64,000 bases of DNA from NCBI GenBank assembly GCA_029226935.1, contig JAQXYZ010000139.1:55278-119277 (forward strand), given 5' to 3'. Made by a program: the position numbers and the translations under genes. Origin of the DNA: Bacillota bacterium. Its GTDB lineage: Bacteria > Bacillota > Clostridia > Lachnospirales > Lachnospiraceae. Shown piece after piece: positions 44,623-54,068 of this stretch. The stretch's first letter is position 1; each line of letters opens with the position of its first letter. Below the pieces are notes generated by a model that worked only from the letters and a program-made list of their open reading frames with translations, did not search any database and was not told the origin of the DNA.

Positions 44623-46806
44623 TTATTCTACTCCTCTTTTTATATGCCCAGTCGTATATTCCTTATAAAATGGCTCCTTATATTTTGAGGTAATCTCACT
44701 AAAATAACGAATGACCCGCCTTACTTCCCCGATTTCTTCCGTTGTAAAATCAAGCCTGAAATGTTTTACCGGAAGCTGCTTTTCTTCAAACAGCTTATGC
44801 AATGACAACGGAACTGTATTGTAAATTAAATTGTAACAGTTTTCACAATCCACATAAACAGGAAATTCTTTCCCGTACCGATCCTTTAACAAAATTGTTT
44901 CAGGATTGCCGCTGCACCTGTTTCTGGTCTTGTTCAGACAGTTTGCTGTTACCATCATTGGCAATCTTCCATAAACAAGCGCCGATGCCTCCAGCTTTCT
45001 TTCCTCGCAGTAAGGCAGCAGTCCCATCCATTCACGGAGATTACATTCTACCGGAAGATAAACTTCATCTGCCTTATTCTCCCAGACATGAAGCGTTTCC
45101 CGATTCCACAAGTAGAGGTTGGTATCTAAAACTATTTTTTTCGTGTTCTTTAAATCTATGAAGAGTTGAAAACTCTCCAAATTTCTTATCAATATGCCTT
45201 CAAAAATTGGCTCGCCTAATAATGCAGCTGTTTTTTCAAGCTGTTTCAAATTTTTTTCTCTGATAATAAAAGGAGTTGTAAGATAAAGTTCTGCAAAATC
45301 CCCTGAAAATCTTTCTTTGTAAAAATACAGTTTCTCTAAAATTTCTTCATCAACCAGACTGCCTTCCAGATAAATCCGCCCAACCTGCTCATTTAAAGCA
45401 TCATCCAATTGCTGCTTATTTCTTACAGAAACATGAATAGACTTGCAACACAATTCTTTTGCAGCAGCTTTTCTGTTTCTTATAGGCCTTTCAAAATCCG
45501 GAGGCACAGCCTTACGCTCCTTATACAAAAGGTCATTTTCGCAGATCAGCTCCTTTTCCATTGCCGCTATAGCCCTTCTCCTAAGCTCATTCATTGCACT
45601 GACAGGCATAAAGACGTTTCCCTCAGCCTCAACCGCCACCTGTTCAATTTTAATCAGGCTGTTTCCGCTCTTTTTAATCTGCTCCTCAATTTTTTCAGCA
45701 GAAAGCGGTTGATTTTTAGCTTTTTGCACTACATCGCCCTGAACGGAAATCTGTGCATTTCCCGAAACGAGAGTAAGCTTTGCCGGACTCTCTGGTTTTA
45801 ATAAAACATTTGCAGAAGCCGGATGATATATGGAATCTGTAATATATTTTTTCTCAATCTGCAAAAGAAGATCATCATCAGTGCCGGAATAGGCAGGGGA
45901 ATCCAGCGTAATCATTTTTCTGCCATTGTATTGATGATAATAACCATCTCCAATTTCACTTCTGATATAAAGGCTATTTAGCATTTCCAGGTCATCGGCT
46001 GACACCTTATAGTTTGCACGGTCTTCTTCATATAAGTCAATATATTTACGGTATATTGCTGTAACTCCCGCAGCATAAGCAGGTTTTTTCATTCTTCCCT
46101 CTATTTTGAAGGAATCAATTCCCGCTTCAATCAATTCAGGAAGAATAGAAATAGTACACATATCTCTCATACTTAACGGATAGCTTCTTTTTTCCCCTTG
46201 GATTTCATAAGGAAGTCGACAGGGCTGTGCGCAACGTCCCCTGTTACCACTGCGCCCACCTAAAATACTGCTGAACAGACATTGTCCTGAATAGCAATAG
46301 CACATAGCGCCATGCACAAAAGTCTCAATTTCCATGCCTGTTTCTCTTTTAATTTTTTTAATCTCTTCCAGGGAAAGTTCTCTGGCCGGAACAATCCTGC
46401 TTACCCCTTCTTTCTTTACAAATTCCGCGCCTCCACAGCCGGTAATTGTCATCTGTGTGCTTGCATGCAGGGCCAGTCTTGGAAAATGTTCTCTGATATA
46501 TCGCAAAGCCCCAAGATCCTGAACAATCACGCCATCTAAACCGCTCTCATAAAGGGGCAACAAAAAATTGTACAGTCCATCCAACTCCTTTTCTTTCACA
46601 AGTGTATTTACAGTCAGATAAATCTTTCTTCCAAACACATGTGCCAAATGGATTCCTGTACAAATCTCATCTTGTGTAAAATTATCTGCATATGCGCGGG
46701 CTCCATATAGCTCTCCCCCGAGGTAAACAGCATCTGCTCCTGCCTTAATTGCACCCTTTAATGCATCAAAATTTCCGGCAGGTGCCAGCAGTTCAACTTT
46801 TTTCAT
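44623..46806 (-). CDS. U32 family peptidase (prephenate-dependent hydroxylase-like, RlhA type) with C-terminal DUF3656
   Basis: U32 proteins include RlhA, which hydroxylates C2501 of 23S rRNA, and TrhP, acting on tRNA. The N-terminal barrel begins K-V-E-L-L-A-P-A-G-N-F-D-A-L-K and has the diagnostic F-V-H-G-A-M-C-Y-C-Y-S-G-Q-C-L-F-S near 170-185, followed by R-G-R-C-A-Q-P-C-R. These cysteines probably bind a 4Fe-4S cluster. The C-terminal third (DUF3656) contains further cysteines (E-N-C-Y-N). Start ATG 46806 or 46818. Lies directly upstream of ftsW with no gap, an operon often seen in Clostridia. Confidence 0.88.
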   Translation of the reverse strand: MKKVELLAPAGNFDALKGAIKAGADAVYLGGELYGARAYADNFTQDEICTGIHLAHVFGRKIYLTVNTLVKEKELDGLYNFLLPLYESGLDGVIVQDLGALRYIREHFPRLALHASTQMTITGCGGAEFVKKEGVSRIVPARELSLEEIKKIKRETGMEIETFVHGAMCYCYSGQCLFSSILGGRSGNRGRCAQPCRLPYEIQGEKRSYPLSMRDMCTISILPELIEAGIDSFKIEGRMKKPAYAAGVTAIYRKYIDLYEEDRANYKVSADDLEMLNSLYIRSEIGDGYYHQYNGRKMITLDSPAYSGTDDDLLLQIEKKYITDSIYHPASANVLLKPESPAKLTLVSGNAQISVQGDVVQKAKNQPLSAEKIEEQIKKSGNSLIKIEQVAVEAEGNVFMPVSAMNELRRRAIAAMEKELICENDLLYKERKAVPPDFERPIRNRKAAAKELCCKSIHVSVRNKQQLDDALNEQVGRIYLEGSLVDEEILEKLYFYKERFSGDFAELYLTTPFIIREKNLKQLEKTAALLGEPIFEGILIRNLESFQLFIDLKNTKKIVLDTNLYLWNRETLHVWENKADEVYLPVECNLREWMGLLPYCEERKLEASALVYGRLPMMVTANCLNKTRNRCSGNPETILLKDRYGKEFPVYVDCENCYNLIYNTVPLSLHKLFEEKQLPVKHFRLDFTTEEIGEVRRVIRYFSEITSKYKEPFYKEYTTGHIKRGVE

Positions 46807-46858
46807 ATCTATTTCCATGCCTTTCTTACCTGAGCATTCTTCAAGTAAAATATGCTCA

Positions 46859-46892
46859 AATAAAAAGCTGTCTTGCCTAGACAGCTTTTTGA
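46859..46892 (-). terminator. Terminator of zapA
   Basis: An 11-base stem (AAAAGCTGTCT with its complement across a short loop), followed by a T-rich run on the minus strand. It directly follows the zapA stop codon. A second, weaker stem (TGAGCAT...ATGCTCA, 46831-46858) lies just beyond it. Confidence 0.82.
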
Positions 46893-47291
46893 TTAATTTT
46901 TTAATTCGGTTTCGAGTCTGATAATCTTTTTTGAACTCTCATTTAACTCACTTTGAAGATTCTTAACATTCTTCTCTGTATTTTCCAGCTTAATCTGTGA
47001 TGCAATCAGTTCATGCTTTAAATTATACAGTTCCTTTTCTTTGCTTTGAATTTCTTCCTCAAGAAGACTAATCTGCTTCTTTGCCTTAAAGTAATCATCT
47101 GCAATATTTAGCTGTAACAGTACATTCTGCGTATCCAGGGGTTGCCTCTTAAAGGAATCAACCTTGCCATATTCAGTCATCTTATTATTGATATACGAAG
47201 CAACCTTCTGCAAATATTCCTCACTCTCATATCCGCTTAAAGTAAATACTTTTCCACCAATGATTACCTCTGTATCTGTCTTAACTGACAT
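46893..47291 (-). CDS. zapA: Cell division protein ZapA
   Basis: Small protein that bundles FtsZ filaments and stabilises the division ring. The 132 residues show the ZapA globular N-terminal domain (V-I-I-G-G-K-V-F-T-L-S-G near 9-20, V-A-S-Y-I-N-N-K-M near 32-40, and L-N-I-A-D-D-Y near 62-68) and a coiled-coil C-terminus to the end (K-E-L-Y-N-L-K-H-E-L). ATG at 47291 with a GGGGTG site. Neighbours are U32, ftsW and a transpeptidase, which fits a division role. Confidence 0.92.
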   Translation of the reverse strand: MSVKTDTEVIIGGKVFTLSGYESEEYLQKVASYINNKMTEYGKVDSFKRQPLDTQNVLLQLNIADDYFKAKKQISLLEEEIQSKEKELYNLKHELIASQIKLENTEKNVKNLQSELNESSKKIIRLETELKN

Positions 47292-47312
47292 CAGGTTCAC
47301 CCCTCTACACAC

Positions 47313-47342
47313 AATATATATAGTTTATTCATACATAACTAT
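47313..47342 (-). promoter_or_regulatory. Candidate promoter of zapA
   Basis: TTGTAT, 18-base spacer, TATATA on the minus strand, just upstream of the ribosome site. Moderate match. Confidence 0.5.
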
Positions 47343-47363
47343 ACAAATTTAATTATACTCAGA

Positions 47364-48362
47364 TTATTGCGGAATTTCAAGTCCTAAATGATGGTAAGCC
47401 AAATCGGTAACAACTCTTCCGCGCGGGGTTCTGTTAATAAATCCGTTTTTTAGCAGATAAGGTTCATAAACATCCTCTATCGTACCTGCATCCTCTCCAA
47501 TAGAGGCAGCCAATGTATCCAAGCCTACAGGTCCTCCGCCAAATTTCTGAATCATGGAAAGAAGCATATTCCTGTCAATATGATCAAGCCCCATCCTGTC
47601 TACATCCATCAGGTCAAGTGCCGTCATAGCAACTTCCTCCGTAATGATTCCATCATGTTTTACCTGCGCGTAATCCCTGACACGCTTTAATATGCGATTT
47701 GCCAGTCTGGGAGTCCCCCGACTTCTTCTTGCCATTTCCATTGCTCCGGCAGGTTCGAGCGGTGCATTTAATATCTTAGCAGAATGCATGATGATAGTTT
47801 GCAATTCTTCTACAGAATAAAACTCAAGCCGATGGATGATGCCGAAACGATCACGAAGCGGTGCAGTCAAAAGCCCGGCTCTGGTTGTTGCGCCTACCAG
47901 GGTAAAATGTGGCAAATCAAGCCTGATTGACCGGGCAGTCGGACCCTTGCCAATCATAATATCAATGGCATAATCCTCCATTGCCGGATAAAGCACCTCC
48001 TCCACCTGACGGTTCAGCCTATGAATCTCATCTACAAACAACAAATCCCCTTCCTGAAGATTATTGAGAATTGCTGCCATCTCCCCCGGTTTTTCAATCG
48101 CCGGACCGCTGGTTATCTTCATGTTAACTCCCATTTCATTGGCAATGATTCCCGCCAACGTTGTCTTGCCAAGTCCCGGAGGTCCATAAAACAGCACATG
48201 ATCAAGAGAATCTTTCCTCTGCTTTGCCGCTTCTATATAGATTTTCAGGCTTTCTTTAATTTTAGTCTGCCCAATATAGTCTGATAATTTCTGAGGTCTG
48301 AGAGAACCTTCTATTTTAACATCCTCTTCCTGTAAATTGGTTTCTATCATTCTTTTCGCCAT
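47364..48362 (-). CDS. ruvB: Holliday junction branch-migration helicase RuvB
   Basis: AAA+ motor that, with RuvA, drives branch migration; resolution is by RecU in this organism. The 332 residues have Walker A G-P-P-G-L-G-K-T near 61-68, Walker B L-F-V-D-E-I-H-R near 108-115, G-A-T-T-R-A-G near 160-166, and the sensor/arginine-finger region R-D-R-F-G, plus the C-terminal winged helix R-T-P-R-G-R. Last gene of the NusG-II-Gx-ruvA-ruvB unit. Confidence 0.97.
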   Translation of the reverse strand: MAKRMIETNLQEEDVKIEGSLRPQKLSDYIGQTKIKESLKIYIEAAKQRKDSLDHVLFYGPPGLGKTTLAGIIANEMGVNMKITSGPAIEKPGEMAAILNNLQEGDLLFVDEIHRLNRQVEEVLYPAMEDYAIDIMIGKGPTARSIRLDLPHFTLVGATTRAGLLTAPLRDRFGIIHRLEFYSVEELQTIIMHSAKILNAPLEPAGAMEMARRSRGTPRLANRILKRVRDYAQVKHDGIITEEVAMTALDLMDVDRMGLDHIDRNMLLSMIQKFGGGPVGLDTLAASIGEDAGTIEDVYEPYLLKNGFINRTPRGRVVTDLAYHHLGLEIPQ

Positions 48363-48391
48363 AAATTATGCTCCATGCTACTTTAAATAAA

Positions 48392-49000
48392 TTAAAACAT
48401 ATTTTTTAAAGCAAGCTTTAATATCTCTTCTACATCCATCTCTTCATCAATTTGAATATTTTTAACCGCATGCAATGCATCTGTTGCCGAATATCCAAGT
48501 GCTGTAAGTGCCTCTATCGCTTCGTTTCTGGCATGATTATTCTCTGAAATCGTACCTGTGGAAATTGGTTGCATTTCTCTGTGTATCAATGTGTCCTCCA
48601 GCGAAATCTTATCCCGCAGATCTAAGATAACTCTTTCCGCAGTTTTTTTCCCGATTCCAGGTGCTTTAGATATGGCAGCTGCATCTCCTGCCATAATTGC
48701 AAATCTCAAATCATCTGCACTCATAACAGAAAGGATTGCCAATCCTCCCTTAGGCCCAATTCCATTGACTGTAATAAGCTTTTTGAATATTTCCAGATCA
48801 TCTCTGGTCAGAAAACCATATAAACTAAACATATCTTCTCTGACGCAGGTATAAGTATACAGTTTGACCTCTTCATTAATCCCCGGCAAAAGCGCTGCTG
48901 TCCCTGTGGAAATCTTCACATTGTATCCAATTCCTCCCACATCAACTACCACGTTTTCTTCTGTGATGTCATCAATTCTGCCTTTGACAAATGCAATCAT
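48392..49000 (-). CDS. ruvA: Holliday junction DNA-binding protein RuvA
   Basis: Binds four-way junctions as a tetramer and loads RuvB. M-I-A-F-V-K-G-R-I-D at the start, I-T-V-N-G-I-G-P-K-G-G-L-A-I near 76-89 and A-P-G-I-G-K-K-T-A-E-R near 110-120 are the two helix-hairpin-helix motifs. Length 202. The start overlaps the stop of the upstream transporter gene as ATGA, showing coupling; RuvB follows 29 bases later. Confidence 0.97.
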   Translation of the reverse strand: MIAFVKGRIDDITEENVVVDVGGIGYNVKISTGTAALLPGINEEVKLYTYTCVREDMFSLYGFLTRDDLEIFKKLITVNGIGPKGGLAILSVMSADDLRFAIMAGDAAAISKAPGIGKKTAERVILDLRDKISLEDTLIHREMQPISTGTISENNHARNEAIEALTALGYSATDALHAVKNIQIDEEMDVEEILKLALKNMF

Positions 49001-49503
49001 GATAAATTTCCTTTCGACACAATATTTTGAAGGTACGGCAGAACTAAAGCCGCTACACTTCCGATTATCAGCCCCGTAATCAGCCCTGCTATTATCAGAA
49101 AGGGCATATAGTAAAATACATGATAAGTCTCTACAGCAAAAACTGCTACCAAAAGCTGTCCCATATTATGCATGACACCACCGGCTATACTGACCACCGG
49201 AACATGAAACCATCCGGTCCGCTTCATTATAATCATAACTATGCAGCTTACCCAGGCTCCTGCAAGAGAATATAAGATCATAAAAAGATTCCCAAACATA
49301 AACCCGCTCAACACTGCCTTAATTGTCGTCAGTACCAGTGCTTCCTTCCATTCAAAAAGATAAAGACATAAAACGATTGCAAGATTGGCAAGTCCTAATT
49401 TTGCTCCCGGAATCCCTGTCTGAAGTGGGATTAAAGTTTCAATATAGGAAAGGATCAAAGCAAATGCAAGCAATAGCCCCATGAAAGCTGTTTTATTTTT
49501 CAT
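48997..49503 (-). CDS. Gx transporter family membrane protein (heptaprenyl-diphosphate-synthase component I-like)
   Basis: A 168-residue integral membrane protein with about five hydrophobic helices. Motifs include I-P-G-A-K-L-G-L-A-N-L near 32-42 and L-S-G-F-M-F-G-N near 66-73, the pattern of the Gx transporter/HepST-associated family. In Clostridia it is often adjacent to a NusG-domain-II protein, as here. Substrate is unknown. It sits between the NusG-II gene (2-base gap) and ruvA (ATGA overlap) and so shares the operon promoter. Confidence 0.82.
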   Translation of the reverse strand: MKNKTAFMGLLLAFALILSYIETLIPLQTGIPGAKLGLANLAIVLCLYLFEWKEALVLTTIKAVLSGFMFGNLFMILYSLAGAWVSCIVMIIMKRTGWFHVPVVSIAGGVMHNMGQLLVAVFAVETYHVFYYMPFLIIAGLITGLIIGSVAALVLPYLQNIVSKGNLS

Positions 49504-49505
49504 CT

Positions 49506-49880
49506 CTAGTAAGTGACTGCATCCAGCTCACTTTCCTCCTCCGCCTCAATTTGAATTACCAATTTATGAGGAAGGCAAATAATGCTCTCCCCAGTTCGAC
49601 TGATACTATGCTGATGCACACACAACTTGTCCGGGCAATCTGCATCAGAAATAGAAGCCTCTCCATTGCTGATCAGAAGCAGATTGTAATTTCCATCTCC
49701 ACAATAAATGGTTTCTGTCAAATCCTCATGTAAAGGATAAGAAGCAATCCGGCTTCCATCCTGCATGACGATTACCTTCCCCGGGATGTCTTTATTCAAT
49801 ATAAATGGGATAAGCCAAAGCAGAAATGCTGTTATCAATATCCCCGTTATCAGTATCAAATCCTTTTTTGTTCTTTTCAT
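49506..49880 (-). CDS. NusG domain II-containing extracytoplasmic protein
   Basis: A 124-residue protein with an N-terminal membrane helix (about 8-27, L-I-L-I-T-G-I-L-I-T-A-F-L-L-W) and a small outside beta domain of the NusG_II type. It shows G-D-G-N-Y-N-L-L-L-I-S-N-G-E-A near 60-75, the D-C-P-D-K-L-C-V-H-Q-H near 80-90 and S-I-I-C-L-P-H-K-L-V near 98-107; the paired cysteines are characteristic. Function unknown; despite the name it is not a transcription factor. First gene of the ruvAB operon, downstream of a LexA-like box. Confidence 0.87.
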   Translation of the reverse strand: MKRTKKDLILITGILITAFLLWLIPFILNKDIPGKVIVMQDGSRIASYPLHEDLTETIYCGDGNYNLLLISNGEASISDADCPDKLCVHQHSISRTGESIICLPHKLVIQIEAEEESELDAVTY

Positions 49881-49886
49881 GTTGTT

Positions 49887-49915
49887 ATTCTATCACACTC
49901 GAACATATGTTTCAA
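49887..49915 (-). promoter_or_regulatory. Sigma-A promoter of the NusG-II/Gx/ruvA/ruvB operon
   Basis: TTGAAA, 17-base spacer, TAGAAT on the minus strand, ending seven bases before the first start codon. The LexA-like box covers part of the spacer and the -35 element. Confidence 0.8.
49900..49913. promoter_or_regulatory. LexA (SOS) box over the ruvAB operon promoter
   Basis: The plus-strand sequence CGAACATATGTTTC matches the Bacillus-type LexA consensus CGAACRNRYGTTYC at every position and is a near-perfect palindrome. Its place inside the promoter would let LexA block polymerase. ruvAB is an SOS gene in many bacteria. Binding is predicted, not shown. Confidence 0.78.
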
Positions 49916-50023
49916 GCTGTAACAATAGATTTTACGGACCTTTTTGTAGACTTTCCATTCTGCATATGATACTCTAAAAAAGCAAAAAAGACCTTATATG
50001 CGTCTACAGAAAGGAGCCTGAAA

Positions 50024-50809
50024 ATGAAAATTATATTTATACGTCACGGAGAACCCGATTATACAAATGACACGCTGACAGAAAAAGGCTGGAAAGAAGC
50101 CAATCTTCTGGCAGAGAGAGTCAGTAAATGGAATGTAACCGACTTCTATTGCTCTCCTTTGGGACGCGCCCAGGACACAGCCTCCTGCACTTTAAAAAAG
50201 ATGAACCGAACCGCTGTTACTCTGGACTGGATGCGGGAATTTTCCTATTGGATCGATGACCCGATTACAAACAGGAAGGGAGTGCCATGGGATTTTGTTC
50301 CATCCTTCTGGTCCAATGACCCTCTCATGCTGGACATTGACAAATGGGTGGAAACAGATGTAATGAAACAAAATCCTCAGATTCCTCTTCAATACAAAAA
50401 TGCCTGTGAAAACATGGATAAGCTTTTAGAACACTACGGATATGTACGGGAAAATCATTTCTACCGAATGCCTGATGCCAAAGAACGTTTTCTTACACAG
50501 ACGTTCGATCCTGATACACCGGAGGCACTTGAAGCAGCCTCAACCAATAAAGAAGAGCCCTGCATCGTATTTTTCTGCCATCTTGGAATTACCTGTATAA
50601 TGCTTTCTCATTTACTGAATATTCCTTTCCCATTACTTGTGCATGGTTTCTTCCTGCCTACCACCTCACTTACAATCTTATCCAGTGAGGAGCGTTGGAG
50701 TAATGAGGCTTATTTCCGTGTTCAGGCGATGGGGGATGTTCATCATCTTCTTTCAGGCAATGAACCAATTGCACAAGCCGGATCATTTGCAAATGTTTTT
50801 CAGGGTTAA
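50024..50809 (+). CDS. Histidine phosphatase family protein
   Basis: Phosphoglycerate-mutase-like fold using a phospho-histidine. The catalytic F-I-R-H-G-E-P-D-Y is at 5-13 (His8), Y-C-S-P-L-G-R-A-Q-D-T near 43-53, and the second histidine in F-F-C-H-L-G near 186-191. Length 261 exceeds the minimal family size because of an insertion of about 60 residues in the middle. Substrate unknown. ATG with a GGAG site; single gene on the plus strand, ending in a terminator shared with the foldase gene. A weak promoter (TTGTAG-18-GATACT, 49944-49973) lies upstream. Confidence 0.88.
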   Translation: MKIIFIRHGEPDYTNDTLTEKGWKEANLLAERVSKWNVTDFYCSPLGRAQDTASCTLKKMNRTAVTLDWMREFSYWIDDPITNRKGVPWDFVPSFWSNDPLMLDIDKWVETDVMKQNPQIPLQYKNACENMDKLLEHYGYVRENHFYRMPDAKERFLTQTFDPDTPEALEAASTNKEEPCIVFFCHLGITCIMLSHLLNIPFPLLVHGFFLPTTSLTILSSEERWSNEAYFRVQAMGDVHHLLSGNEPIAQAGSFANVFQG

Positions 50810-50835
50810 GATATATACATCCTATGAAATAATAA

Positions 50836-50886
50836 AAGCACCGTACCGAAATTATTATGTGATGAATAGATTTCAATACGGTGCTT
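50836..50886. terminator. Bidirectional terminator between phosphatase and foldase genes
   Basis: A long stem (AAGCACCGTA... with its complement ...TACGGTGCTT, extended through AAATT/ATTTC with two mismatches) and a 17-base loop, with A/T-rich flanks on both sides in the convergent gap. Confidence 0.78.
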
Positions 50887-50910
50887 CATTATTTTTCTTT
50901 AATTGTCAAA

Positions 50911-52140
50911 TTACTCATCTGTATCAGAGGCATCAGAGGTGTCAATGGTTAAATATTTCAGTTCTCCCTTTACGTCTGTTACGTCGTAACCTGCGGATAA
51001 ACTGTTAATATATTCTGTCACCTTCTGGCTTGCAAGATTATCGGAAATCTTTTCATTATCTGCCTCATCATAATATCTGCCCACAAATTCAACCACATAG
51101 TATGCATGGGAGGTTTCGTCTTCAATCACGGTCAAATCACCTTCTGTCCGTCCGTCTTCAAAGAGCCAGTCTGCCATCTGTGCAGAAATACCTGAATAGT
51201 ATTTTCCCTCACTTAAACAATACTCTGTTTCAGCATCTTCATAATTTGCCTTATTATCCTCAGAAGCATTTTCAATGCACAGTTCTTCAAAATCTGTACC
51301 ATTCTGACGTGCCTTCATCATTGAATCGGCTTTTGTTTTCAACTCGTCCATTGCAGCACTGATGTCTTCTTCTGAAGCATCCTCTGCAAGGTCTGCCGTA
51401 AAGGTAAAGCTTCTATAGTCTACCTTATCATAATCCTTGGTGCTTGCTTCATATTCTGCTTTTACCTCTTCATCGGATGGTGCCATCTGCTCAAGCAGAT
51501 TATCATAATATGCACTTGCTATCAGGCTTTCCTTTACAAAGGCTTCCACATTCTTTTCTGTTGCATAAGCCCCAAAATTAGTCTTATAGTATTCGCTTAC
51601 GCTTACTCCCGCGGTATTGGCAGCTTCTTTTATGCCATTTACAAAATTTTCATAGTCTTCAGTGGTATCATAGGTAAACCCGCTCTTTGCTGCATCATCT
51701 GTCATGGCTTTATTTTGTTTGATCTGCTCCACTGTCATCTCATCAAACATATCTTTCCATGTCATTCCATCCATATATTCCTGCTCATCATAATCCTTAG
51801 TGCTGTCAAAGCCAAAGTACGGCATAATGGATGCATAAGTGTTAAGATAATTATTAACTGTAGTCTGATAATAATAATCATATTCAAGCTGTGTCAGATC
51901 ATGTTCACCTACTTTAACATAGGTCTGATTCAAAACTGCATCTTTTTTCACAACTGCAAATGCAATAGAAACCACAATCACGGCAATGAATGCCACACTA
52001 AACAGAACTGCAACTGTCTTTGTCAGCTTCTCCTGACGCTGATCCTTTATTTTCTGTTGCTTTCTTGCCTCCATTTTACGGTCATATTTTGTCTGCGCCT
52101 TCTGCTTTGTCTGTTCTTCCGGCGTATTTTTCTTAGCCAT
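50911..52140 (-). CDS. Membrane-anchored PrsA/SurA-like peptidyl-prolyl isomerase
   Basis: Extracytoplasmic folding helper. A basic, lysine- and glutamine-rich cytoplasmic stretch of about 40 residues is followed by one membrane helix near 45-68 (no lipobox, unlike PrsA), then a SurA-N-like helical region (Y-Y-Y-Q-T-T-V-N-N-Y, M-T-V-E-Q-I-K-Q-N-K) and a parvulin-like segment near 235-385. The C-terminal end is acidic. ATG at 52140 is used; the one three codons earlier is too near the GGAGG. Parvulin active-site residues are poorly conserved, so chaperone activity without isomerase activity is possible. Confidence 0.8.
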   Translation of the reverse strand: MAKKNTPEEQTKQKAQTKYDRKMEARKQQKIKDQRQEKLTKTVAVLFSVAFIAVIVVSIAFAVVKKDAVLNQTYVKVGEHDLTQLEYDYYYQTTVNNYLNTYASIMPYFGFDSTKDYDEQEYMDGMTWKDMFDEMTVEQIKQNKAMTDDAAKSGFTYDTTEDYENFVNGIKEAANTAGVSVSEYYKTNFGAYATEKNVEAFVKESLIASAYYDNLLEQMAPSDEEVKAEYEASTKDYDKVDYRSFTFTADLAEDASEEDISAAMDELKTKADSMMKARQNGTDFEELCIENASEDNKANYEDAETEYCLSEGKYYSGISAQMADWLFEDGRTEGDLTVIEDETSHAYYVVEFVGRYYDEADNEKISDNLASQKVTEYINSLSAGYDVTDVKGELKYLTIDTSDASDTDE

Positions 52141-52164
52141 TTTCTTCATTCCCTCCTGTCAATT

Positions 52165-52210
52165 TTTCACAGTGGCAATTATATAACGAATTTGTGTCTA
52201 ACCTGTGAAA
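52165..52210. repeat. Inverted repeat flanking the foldase promoter region
   Basis: TTTCACAG at 52165-52172 and its exact complement CTGTGAAA at 52203-52210 flank 30 A/T-rich bases that hold the likely -10 (TATAAT/TATATA) of the foldase gene. Confidence 0.4.
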
Positions 52211-52227
52211 TTTAATGCATTCTTTGC

Positions 52228-52716
52228 TTATTTCTGATTAATGTAATTTACCAATCCCTCTGCGGCAATAATCTTTTGCATAAACTCAGGAAATGCCTGT
52301 CCCTTAAACTGCGTCCCCTTTGTCAGGTTCTTTATGATACCGGAGTCAAAATCAACCTCAACCTCATTCCCCGCCTCAATTCCCTTGGAAGCTTCAGGGC
52401 ATTCAATAATGGGGAGGCCGATATTAATGGCATTTCTGTAAAAAATTCTGGCAAAGGTTTCTGCAATAACACAGCTGACTCCTGCAGCTTTGATTGCAAT
52501 AGGCGCATGTTCTCTGGAGGAACCACAGCCAAAGTTCTTATCAGCTACAATAATATCACCCTTCTTAACATTCTTTATAAAATCCTTATCAATGTCCTCC
52601 ATACAATGTGTTGCAAGCTCTGCCGGGTCAGATGAATTTAAGTATCTTGCAGGTATGATTACATCTGTATCTACGTTATCGCCATATTTAAAAACAATTC
52701 CTTTTGCTGCTTTCAT
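52228..52716 (-). CDS. leuD: 3-isopropylmalate dehydratase small subunit LeuD
   Basis: Swivel-domain subunit of isopropylmalate isomerase (leucine synthesis). Motifs: [18 protein letters not shown] near 9-26 and [14 protein letters not shown] near 61-74, with the C-terminal L-T-K-G-T-Q-F. At 162 residues it belongs to the HacB/LeuD2 short type that pairs with 420-residue LeuC. Follows leuC by 22 bases. Confidence 0.94.
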   Translation of the reverse strand: MKAAKGIVFKYGDNVDTDVIIPARYLNSSDPAELATHCMEDIDKDFIKNVKKGDIIVADKNFGCGSSREHAPIAIKAAGVSCVIAETFARIFYRNAINIGLPIIECPEASKGIEAGNEVEVDFDSGIIKNLTKGTQFKGQAFPEFMQKIIAAEGLVNYINQK

Positions 52717-52738
52717 GATTCTTTTCCTTTCTCAACTA

Positions 52739-54001
52739 TTATAACTGGCATGGACAGGAAATCTTTCCTGTAATGGCACTTGCCGCTGCAACTGCCGGAC
52801 TAGCAAGATATATTTCAGAATTTACATGTCCCATACGCCCCACAAAGTTACGGTTGGTGGTGGAAACACATCTCTCGCCTTCTGCCAGAATTCCCATATA
52901 TCCGCCAAGACAAGGTCCACAGGTAGGGGTGCTTACCACAGCTCCTGCTTCAATAAAAATCTTAAGTAAACCCTCTTCCATTGCCTGCATATAAATGGAC
53001 TGGGTTGCCGGAATAACAATGCAGCGCATTCCCTTTGCCACATGCCTGCCCTTTAACACCTCTGCTGCAATACGCATATCATCAATTCTTCCATTCGTGC
53101 AGGAACCGATTACTACCTGATCAATCTTGATATCTTCTGTAATTTCATCAATGGTCTTCGTATTCTCAGGAAGGTGCGGAAATGCAATGGTAGGTCGAAG
53201 ACTGCTTAAGTCAATGGTGTATTCCTCGTCATAAACTGCATCCTCATCCGCCTCATAAACAGTGTAAGACTTTTTAGAATGTTCCTGCATATATGCAATA
53301 GCAAGCTCATCTACCGGGAAAATTCCATTCTTTCCACCCGCCTCAATTGCCATATTGGCAATGGTAAAACGATCATCCATCGTCAGATTCTTAATGCCCT
53401 CTCCTGTAAATTCCATAGATTTGTACAGAGCACCATCAACACCAATCATTCCGATAATATGTAAAATAACGTCCTTGCCGCTGACCCATTTAGAGGGCTT
53501 TCCTATCAGATTGAACTTGATTGCAGCAGGAACCTTGAACCATGCTTTTCCGGTAGCCATTCCGGCAGCCATATCAGTGCTTCCCACTCCGGTTGAGAAG
53601 GCGCCTAATGCTCCATAGGTACAGGTATGGGAATCCGCTCCGATAATCACATCTCCTGCTACAGTTAATCCTTTTTCGGGGAGAAGTGCATGCTCAATTC
53701 CCATTTCTCCCACTTCAAAATAATTGGTAATCTCATTGCGGTATGCAAACTCTCTCACACATTTACAGTGTTCCGCAGATTTAATATCCTTGTTCGGGAC
53801 AAAATGATCCGGCACAAGTGCAATCTTATCCTTGTCAAACACACCGTCAACCTTCATCTTTTCCATTTCTTTAATGGCAACCGGGCTTGTAATGTCATTT
53901 CCAAGTACCAGGTCTAAATCTGCCTCTATCAGCTGCCCTGCTTCTACTTTATCAAGTCCGGCATGTGCTGCCAGTATTTTCTGGGTCATTGTCATTCCCA
54001 T
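52739..54001 (-). CDS. leuC: 3-isopropylmalate dehydratase large subunit LeuC
   Basis: Aconitase-family enzyme carrying a 4Fe-4S cluster. [13 protein letters not shown] near 124-136, V-I-G-S-C-T-N-G-R near 297-305 and P-T-C-G-P-C-L-G-G near 358-366 supply the cluster cysteines. The 420-residue length is the archaeal/clostridial type. Start ATG has a GGAGG site nine bases upstream. Other leu genes (leuA, leuB) are not in the window. Confidence 0.94.
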   Translation of the reverse strand: MGMTMTQKILAAHAGLDKVEAGQLIEADLDLVLGNDITSPVAIKEMEKMKVDGVFDKDKIALVPDHFVPNKDIKSAEHCKCVREFAYRNEITNYFEVGEMGIEHALLPEKGLTVAGDVIIGADSHTCTYGALGAFSTGVGSTDMAAGMATGKAWFKVPAAIKFNLIGKPSKWVSGKDVILHIIGMIGVDGALYKSMEFTGEGIKNLTMDDRFTIANMAIEAGGKNGIFPVDELAIAYMQEHSKKSYTVYEADEDAVYDEEYTIDLSSLRPTIAFPHLPENTKTIDEITEDIKIDQVVIGSCTNGRIDDMRIAAEVLKGRHVAKGMRCIVIPATQSIYMQAMEEGLLKIFIEAGAVVSTPTCGPCLGGYMGILAEGERCVSTTNRNFVGRMGHVNSEIYLASPAVAAASAITGKISCPCQL

Positions 54002-54068
54002 AGCAAATTACCTCCATATATATTATTTCTCAGTATTTACCAACACTCAATTATTATGATTTTATCAC

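Noticed and set aside
46831..46858. Second stem after the zapA terminator as a riboswitch
   Set aside because: Only a seven-base stem without conserved core; more likely a chance structure.
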